Source: Pelobacter sp. UBA6093 (lineage in GTDB: Bacteria > Desulfobacterota > Desulfuromonadia > Desulfuromonadales > Syntrophotaleaceae). From it: a stretch of 64,000 nucleotides of DNA. The notes below the pieces were generated by a model that saw only the letters and a list, made by a program, of their open reading frames with translations, ran no database searches and was not told where the DNA came from. Where the stretch lies: contig DIWZ01000032.1 of assembly GCA_002435955.1 (NCBI GenBank), positions 133,641-197,640 of the forward strand, written 5' to 3'. Shown here in pieces: positions 58,786 through 64,000 of this stretch (its first letter is position 1; the number at the start of each line of letters is the position of its first letter). The position numbers and the translations under genes were made by a program.

Positions 58786-61503
58786 ATGAATTTTTTACCG
58801 TTGGGCGATGCCTTCGAGCTGGGGGAAACCTGGATCCTCGAGCGATTGCTCGATTACGCCACGAATACCCATTATGCTCAATACTTCCCCACGCACAGGG
58901 AGGTGTGGCGCCAATCGGTAGCAGGATTTTCGGCTCAGCTGCGACTGGGCGCTTCCCTGTTTCAGGACATCCCCGAATTGGACCCGGATGAAGACTACAG
59001 CCAGGATCCGATCGCGGCGTTTGGCATAGCCGAGGCCCGAAAACACCGGGGTCGCGGAGTATCCCTGGGGATGTTCCTGGGTCTGATGAAATACCATCGA
59101 CAATGTTATCGAGATTATATCGACGCGACCTTCAAGGAAGTCGAAACCCGAAGCAGTTACACATTGTTTGCGGATCGCTGCTTTGATCGCATGGAGCTTG
59201 GCATCATCGGTATATGCTCCCAAGAGCAGCAATCGGACCTCACGGAAAGAAAGGCAGCGCAGCAGCGCGTTTTCAGGCTGAGCCGGGCGTATGATGTTCT
59301 AAGTCAAACCAGCCAGGCCATCATGCGCTATAAAACCAGCACCATGCTGTTCAAGGCCATATGCCGCATCGCGGTCAAAAACGGCCATCTCAAAATGGCC
59401 CTCATCAACCGAGTCCATCCGGAAACCAAAGGGGTGCGAACTGTGGCGGTTGATGGCGGAAACCCCTCCTGCATGTCTTCAACAGAGCCCCCTCACAGCC
59501 GACCTCATATCACGGCGCTGGTGGCCGATACCCAGCGTCCGTATATCTGCAATGACATCCGGCTGGATCGGTGGTTGCATTCACGAACCGGGGAAGCGGA
59601 CAAAAAGAATTTTCGGGCGCTGGCCTGTTTTCCCCTGCACTGCAAGAATAGCCTGTACGGTACCCTCAACCTGTATGCGGCGGAGCAGGATTTTTTTACT
59701 CCGGATATCGTGACCGTGTTTGAGGAGATGGCCGCCGACATCTCGTTTGCCCTGGATAACTTCGAGCGGGAACGGCAGCGGCAGCGGGCCGAGGAAAAGC
59801 TGTGGGAGACCTCCAACAAATTGCATGCGATTTTTCAGGCCGCTCCCCTGCCGGTGGTTGCCCATACTTTGGCCGGCAAGGTATTGATGTGGAACCCGGA
59901 AGCGGAAAAAATCTTCGGCTGGAAGGAAAAGGAACTGCTGAACCGCCCCCTGCCCACCGTCCCGCAAGACCACATGCCGGAGTTCCTGGAAAAAAACCAG
60001 CGTGTGCTTGCCGGAGAATCGATCGATCGTCTGCATGTACAACGCCACACCAGGGATGGTCAGCTGCGGGATTTTCTGCTGTTCAATACACCGCTGTACG
60101 GTCCCCAGCAAAATATCTACGCGATTATGGCAGTATTGATGGATATCACCGATCAAAAAAAGGCACAGGAACAGATTGTCTATCTGGCCCACCACGATCA
60201 TCTAACGCAGTTACCCAATCGCACCCTGCTGAAAGAGCGCTTCGCGCAGGCCGCAGCCCATGCCCAACGCAGCGACACCGGCCTGGCACTTTGCGTACTT
60301 GATCTGGACGGATTTAAATACGTCAACGATCTGCTGGGCCATCACCTGGGGGACCAATTGCTATGCCTGATCGCCGAGCGACTGCAAAACGGCATCAGGC
60401 GCGCCGATACCGTATGTCGCATGGGCGGGGACGAATTTCTGATCCTGCTGGGTGATATCCGTGACACCTCAGCTCTGGGCCCCTTGCTGCGGAAGATTTC
60501 GGCGGTGTTCTCCACCCCCTTTATCCTTAACGGGCATCAATGGCATGTTACCATGAGCATCGGCGTGGCGATGTTTGGCGAGGATGGCACAGATTTCGAT
60601 ACCCTGTTCAAACATGCAGACGCCGCCATGTATTTTGCCAAGAAGGCCGGGGGCAACCATGTCGAGTATTTTCGCAAAGAGATCGGCTGCCAGATCCAGC
60701 AGCGCTTCCACATCGAAAAAGGGTTGCGCGAGGCCCTGTCCGAACAGGCCTTCACCATGAACTATCAGCCCATCTGCGCTGTATCGGACAATGCCATCAT
60801 CGGCGCCGAAGCCCTGATCCGCTGGCATCATCCAACGAGGGGATGGGTGCCGCCGGCCCAGTTCATCCCCATAGCCGAGGAAGCCAACCTGATCATACCG
60901 CTGGGAACCTGGATTCTGGATGAAGTCTGCCGCACCCTGAGGACCTGGGATGACCGGGGGCTGCCACCCATGCCGGTTGCCGTGAACATTTCCGCCAAGC
61001 AGATTTTCGACCAGGCCTTTCCGGCGTTGGTAGCCCATACGCTGAAAAAATACAACCTGTCACCGCATCGCCTGGAACTGGAAGTGACCGAAGGGATTTT
61101 CCTGGAAAATGTCGCATCGGTGGAAAGCATCATGCAGGCACTCAAAGCTATCGGGGTCGGTCTGGCCCTCGACGATTTCGGCACGGGATATTCAAGCCTG
61201 AGCTATCTCAAACGATTTCGCATCGACAAACTGAAAATCGACCGCTGTTTCATGCAGGATGTTTGTCACCAGGAGCAGGACGCGGTGCTGGCAGAAACCA
61301 TTATCCTCATGGCCCGCAGCCTTGGTTTGAAAGCCGTGGCGGAAGGAATCGAGACGCCGGAACAACTGGCCTTCCTGCAAAAATGCCGATGCGAATTTTA
61401 TCAGGGCTATCTGTGCACCCCCCCTCTGCCTCCCGAAGCGTTCGTTGCCTTTCTGGAAAACAGCCGGCAAAACCAGCTATTTGGCTATTCCGTGGGAGTG
61501 TAA
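58786..61503 (+). CDS. GAF-PAS-GGDEF-EAL c-di-GMP signalling protein
   Basis: This 905-residue cytoplasmic protein has an N-terminal helical domain (about 1-145) of unclear family that somewhat resembles RsbR/globin-type sensor domains. A GAF domain (about 175-335), a PAS domain (about 345-465), a GGDEF domain with the intact motif RMGGDEFLILL (about 545-555) and a C-terminal EAL domain (GAEALIRW near 673, DDFGTGYSSLSYLKRF) follow. Both catalytic domains look complete, so it could make and degrade c-di-GMP under separate control. No I-site R-x-x-D is obvious before the GGDEF motif. It is divergent from the degenerate paralogue. Confidence 0.92.
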   Translation: MNFLPLGDAFELGETWILERLLDYATNTHYAQYFPTHREVWRQSVAGFSAQLRLGASLFQDIPELDPDEDYSQDPIAAFGIAEARKHRGRGVSLGMFLGLMKYHRQCYRDYIDATFKEVETRSSYTLFADRCFDRMELGIIGICSQEQQSDLTERKAAQQRVFRLSRAYDVLSQTSQAIMRYKTSTMLFKAICRIAVKNGHLKMALINRVHPETKGVRTVAVDGGNPSCMSSTEPPHSRPHITALVADTQRPYICNDIRLDRWLHSRTGEADKKNFRALACFPLHCKNSLYGTLNLYAAEQDFFTPDIVTVFEEMAADISFALDNFERERQRQRAEEKLWETSNKLHAIFQAAPLPVVAHTLAGKVLMWNPEAEKIFGWKEKELLNRPLPTVPQDHMPEFLEKNQRVLAGESIDRLHVQRHTRDGQLRDFLLFNTPLYGPQQNIYAIMAVLMDITDQKKAQEQIVYLAHHDHLTQLPNRTLLKERFAQAAAHAQRSDTGLALCVLDLDGFKYVNDLLGHHLGDQLLCLIAERLQNGIRRADTVCRMGGDEFLILLGDIRDTSALGPLLRKISAVFSTPFILNGHQWHVTMSIGVAMFGEDGTDFDTLFKHADAAMYFAKKAGGNHVEYFRKEIGCQIQQRFHIEKGLREALSEQAFTMNYQPICAVSDNAIIGAEALIRWHHPTRGWVPPAQFIPIAEEANLIIPLGTWILDEVCRTLRTWDDRGLPPMPVAVNISAKQIFDQAFPALVAHTLKKYNLSPHRLELEVTEGIFLENVASVESIMQALKAIGVGLALDDFGTGYSSLSYLKRFRIDKLKIDRCFMQDVCHQEQDAVLAETIILMARSLGLKAVAEGIETPEQLAFLQKCRCEFYQGYLCTPPLPPEAFVAFLENSRQNQLFGYSVGV

Positions 61504-61635
61504 CAACCGTCGGCGCGCGACATGAAGCGCCATTACCGGGCAGCCTGCAACACCCGAAGTTCCTCATGGTGGAACCCCCTCGTAACGCCCCCCCCCACGC
61601 CATGGCGGGTGGCTCACCCTGATTTCAAACCTGTC

Positions 61636-61664
61636 TTGACAACCTTACATCCTTTGGTTACGAT
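61636..61664 (+). promoter_or_regulatory. Promoter of gntR-trpBA with possible operator
   Basis: TTGACA (61636-61641) and TACGAT (61659-61664) are 17 bases apart, about 25 bases before the gntR start region. An imperfect inverted repeat, AACC-N11-GGTT, spans the spacer (61641-61659) and would be a plausible autoregulatory operator. The operator is inference only. Confidence 0.65.
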
Positions 61665-61691
61665 GACTGCATTCATCGGAGGCACCACTCT

Positions 61692-62423
61692 ATGCTCAAC
61701 CCCGACTCCCCCATCCCCCTGTATCACCAACTGGCTGAACGGCTCAGCGCCCAGATCCGCAACGGCGAACTGACGCCGGGGGACCGCATCCCCTCGGAAC
61801 CTCAGCTGGTCGCCATGTACGGCATCGGGCGGCCGACGGTGCGCCAGGCCCTCGACGCGCTGGTGCGCCAGGGGCTGCTGTGCCGGCGGCGCGGTTCGGG
61901 TACCTTTGTCTGCGAGCCGGCGAGGGAAATCGACCTGTTTTCTCTGGACGGCACCCGGGCGGCGTTTCACAAACAAGGACTGGCAGCCGATACCCGCATC
62001 AGAGAACCTATCTGCCTGCAGCGCATAACGGACACGCCGGACAATCCCTTCAGCGGTCGCCAGGCCTATTTCTTCTCACGCCTGACCAGTCTCGATGGTA
62101 CACCGGTGCTGCTGGAAGATCTGTACCTGCATCCGCAGCTGTTTGCCGGCATCGACGCACTGGATCTGGCCGGCGGCTCCCTATCGCACATCGCCGCGGA
62201 GCATTTCATGCTGCGCCCGCAGGGAGGCAAGCAAAGCTTTCGCATCGGTTACCTGGACGCAGGCCGGGCCCGTTGCCTCGAAGTCACAACCACCACACCC
62301 CTTCTACAGGTCGAACGGCGCCTCGATTTCGCCGCCGGCCGGGATGGTTTTTTTTCGCGGCTGTTCTGCCGTACCGAACATGTCGTCTTCTCACAGCACA
62401 TGGGAGCATCCGAACATGGATAA
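61692..62423 (+). CDS. GntR family (HutC/UTRA) transcriptional regulator
   Basis: This 243-residue regulator has an N-terminal GntR winged helix (about 1-75: PIPLYHQLAERLSAQIRNGEL, PGDRIPSEPQLVAMYGIGRPTVRQALDAL, GSGTFV) and a C-terminal UTRA effector domain (about 90-243). GGAGG lies 9 bases upstream. Its end overlaps trpB by 8 bases, so it is co-expressed with and probably controls trpBA. The effector is unknown; an indole- or amino-acid-related ligand is a guess from context. A GntR-type gene fused operonically to trpBA, rather than trp attenuation or TrpR, is notable. Confidence 0.9.
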   Translation: MLNPDSPIPLYHQLAERLSAQIRNGELTPGDRIPSEPQLVAMYGIGRPTVRQALDALVRQGLLCRRRGSGTFVCEPAREIDLFSLDGTRAAFHKQGLAADTRIREPICLQRITDTPDNPFSGRQAYFFSRLTSLDGTPVLLEDLYLHPQLFAGIDALDLAGGSLSHIAAEHFMLRPQGGKQSFRIGYLDAGRARCLEVTTTTPLLQVERRLDFAAGRDGFFSRLFCRTEHVVFSQHMGASEHG

Positions 62424-63642
62424 ACGCGGCTATTTTTCTGGATTCGGCGGCTGTTTCATCCCCGAAATCCTCACCCAGACCTTTGAAGAACTGGTTCAGG
62501 CCTATGAAGCGGCCAAAGCCGATCCGGGATTCTGGCAGGAATATCTCGATGTCATGTCGACCTATTCGTGCCGCCCCACCCCTTTGACCTTTGCCGGGAA
62601 CCTCACCAACCATTTCGGCGGGGCCCGCATCTACATCAAGCGCGAGGATCTCAACCACACCGGCGCCCACAAGGCCAACAACGTCATGGGTCAGGGCCTG
62701 CTGGTCAAGCGCATGGGCAAGACCCGCGTCATCGCCGAAACAGGCGCGGGCCAGCACGGCGTGGCCACCGCCACCATGGCGGCGCGCATGGGTTTCGATT
62801 GCACGATATACATGGGCGAGGAGGACGTCGAGCGCCAGCGCCCCAACGTGTTCTGGATGGAGCGCCTCGGCGCCACGGTGGTGTCGGTGCGCGACGGCTC
62901 GCGCACTCTCAAGGACGCCATCAACGAGGCCTTCCGCGACTGGGTGTCCAACATGGACACCACCCACTACGTGCTCGGCACCGCCTGCGGGCCGCACCCG
63001 TTCCCGGAAATGGTCGCCTGGTTCCAGTCCATCATCGGCACCGAAGCACGCAAACAGATTCTCGAACGCGAAGGGCGCCTGCCTCGACGCGTTTATGCCT
63101 GCGTCGGCGGTGGCTCCAACGCCATGGGACTGTTTTCCGGTTTTATGGATGACCCGGTGGAACTGGTCGGCGTCGAGGCCGGCGGCAAGGGCCTTGACAG
63201 TGGTCTGCACGCCGCGCGGCTGAGCTCCAGGGACGCCAGCATCGGTGTCGCTCAAGGCTACAAGACTTATTTCCTGCAGGATGGTGACGGCCAGATGCGC
63301 GACACCCACAGCATTTCGGCGGGTCTCGATTACGTCGGCGTGTCCCCCATCCTGGCGCATCTGCAGGCCATCGGCCGGGCCCGTTTCGAAGCGGCCACCG
63401 ACGCCGAGGTGCTCGAAGCGGTGACCCTGACCATGCGCAAGGAGGGCCTGATCCCGGCCCTGGAGTCGTCCCACGCCTTTGCCCAGGCCTTCAAGGAAGC
63501 ACCGACTCTGGCGAAGGACGATATCGTCATCATCAATCAGTCCGGGCGCGGCGACAAGGACATCTTCACCGTCGCCGATGCTTTTGACGACCCGGCCTGG
63601 AAGGCATTCATCCAACACAAGGCGGAGCAATACCATGCTTGA
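62416..63642 (+). CDS. trpB: Tryptophan synthase beta chain
   Basis: The 408-residue reading from the ATG at 62416 (GGAG upstream) is a TrpB1-type PLP enzyme that condenses indole with serine. The PLP lysine lies in KREDLNHTGAHKANN (Lys86). The catalytic-Glu region E-T-G-A-G-Q-H-G-V-A, the GGGSNAMG phosphate loop near 231, and the C-terminal S-G-R-G-D-K-D motif are intact. The long upstream frame is a shadow of gntR. Its end overlaps trpA by 8 bases. Confidence 0.97.
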   Translation: MDKRGYFSGFGGCFIPEILTQTFEELVQAYEAAKADPGFWQEYLDVMSTYSCRPTPLTFAGNLTNHFGGARIYIKREDLNHTGAHKANNVMGQGLLVKRMGKTRVIAETGAGQHGVATATMAARMGFDCTIYMGEEDVERQRPNVFWMERLGATVVSVRDGSRTLKDAINEAFRDWVSNMDTTHYVLGTACGPHPFPEMVAWFQSIIGTEARKQILEREGRLPRRVYACVGGGSNAMGLFSGFMDDPVELVGVEAGGKGLDSGLHAARLSSRDASIGVAQGYKTYFLQDGDGQMRDTHSISAGLDYVGVSPILAHLQAIGRARFEAATDAEVLEAVTLTMRKEGLIPALESSHAFAQAFKEAPTLAKDDIVIINQSGRGDKDIFTVADAFDDPAWKAFIQHKAEQYHA

Positions 63643-64000
63643 GACGACCATCCGCAACAAACTGGCGCAAAAAGACATCCTTCTGATGACGCATATCGTC
63701 ATCGGTTATCCGAACCTCGACACTTCCTTCGAGGTGGTCCGTACCATGGTGGAAGCCGGGGTCGACCTGATGGAGTTGCAGATCCCCTTTTCGGAACCGA
63801 TGGCCGACGGCTCCGTCATTCTCAAAGCCAATCAGGACGCCTTGGCTACCGGCATCACTGTCGATCAGTGCTTCGATTTCGCGCAGCAGGTCGCCCGCGA
63901 CTACCAGATCCCGTTTCTGTTCATGACCTACTACAATATCCTGTTCAAGTACGGCGTCGAGGCTTTCGCCGAGCGCATGGCCGAATGCGGCCTGTGCGGA
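63635..64000 (+). CDS. trpA: Tryptophan synthase alpha chain, N-terminal part
   Basis: The first 122 residues are in the window; the gene runs off the right edge. It has the TrpA start MTHIVIGYPN (about 18-27), the catalytic Glu47 in MELQIPFSEP and Asp58 in MADGS, equivalent to Glu49 and Asp60 of the classical enzyme, and the L-F-M-T-Y-Y-N block. The alpha subunit cleaves indole-3-glycerol phosphate to indole, channelled to TrpB. The sequence around H-I-V-I-G-Y-P is the form seen in Desulfuromonadales-like TrpA, from memory. No trpC or trpF is visible next to it. Confidence 0.95.
   Translation, partial: MLETTIRNKLAQKDILLMTHIVIGYPNLDTSFEVVRTMVEAGVDLMELQIPFSEPMADGSVILKANQDALATGITVDQCFDFAQQVARDYQIPFLFMTYYNILFKYGVEAFAERMAECGLCG

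Noticed and set aside
62284..63702. Long minus-strand frame of 472 codons opposite trpB
   Set aside because: Antisense shadow of trpB with no start signal or recognisable domain.
1..64000. tRNA or rRNA genes
   Set aside because: I scanned the gaps for tRNA T-loops (GTTCGA) and CCA ends with cloverleaf spacing and found none. An automated scan would be decisive.

Overview
This 64 kb window is a gene-dense piece of a moderately GC-rich Gram-negative chromosome made almost entirely of housekeeping genes. It carries a full division and cell-wall cluster with a meso-diaminopimelate-type MurE, a system II (Ccs1/CcsB) cytochrome c maturation pair, a radical SAM enzyme, PAS/GGDEF/EAL signalling proteins and a GntR-trpB-trpA operon. 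With the protein flavour this fits a Desulfuromonadales bacterium of the Pelobacter/Syntrophotalea/Geobacter type. That assignment is inference from remembered family resemblance, not from a database search. No phage, plasmid, IS transposase, CRISPR array, rRNA or tRNA gene was found.

Layout. 1-4.35 kb (+): the 3' end of mtnA, glnE, and an exported IPT/TIG-repeat protein. 4.4-11 kb: a 9-bp tandem repeat, a TraB/GumN-like protein, a YbcJ-like S4 protein divergent from an ABC-F ATPase, a small unknown protein, an FMN-binding split-barrel protein, thiol peroxidase tpx and a stand-alone radical SAM protein. 11-29.4 kb (-): the dcw cluster in the order mraZ-rsmH-ftsL-ftsI-murE-murF-mraY-murD-ftsW-murG-murC-murB-ddl-ftsQ-ftsA-ftsZ, read from a near-consensus promoter at 29322-29350. 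29.4-36.3 kb: a CBS-domain HlyC/CorC protein divergent from ligA-acylphosphatase, then rsmI and nadE. 36.4-42 kb (-): a translation operon, ffh / rpsP-khpA-rimM-trmD-SPOUT methylase-rplS / rnhB-yraN. 42-52 kb: a DciA-like protein (+), then on the minus strand alr, a RACo-like ATPase, purH, purD, purE, ccs1, ccsB and a TrmN6-like methylase. 52-55.5 kb (+): a TPP-riboswitch-controlled thiED fusion plus thiC. 55.5-61.5 kb: two divergent c-di-GMP signalling proteins, one with a degenerate GGDEF motif. 61.6-64 kb (+): gntR-trpB-trpA, running off the window.

The least explained material lies between genes. A family of palindromic elements (ends GGAGnCTGTCGG and CCGACAGnCTCC) occurs at seven intergenic places. 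Two copies end exactly at a Shine-Dalgarno sequence, one lies at the start of the predicted ffh transcript, and one abuts the TPP riboswitch and may supply part of its closing stem. Three other short-repeat types (ACGAAGGAC-like nonamers, CAGTCAC heptamers, and a CAGCTTACGACTTACAGCT motif) sit in other gaps. I see no clear new multi-gene defence or metabolic system. The repeat families and their placement relative to translation and riboswitch signals are the best leads.
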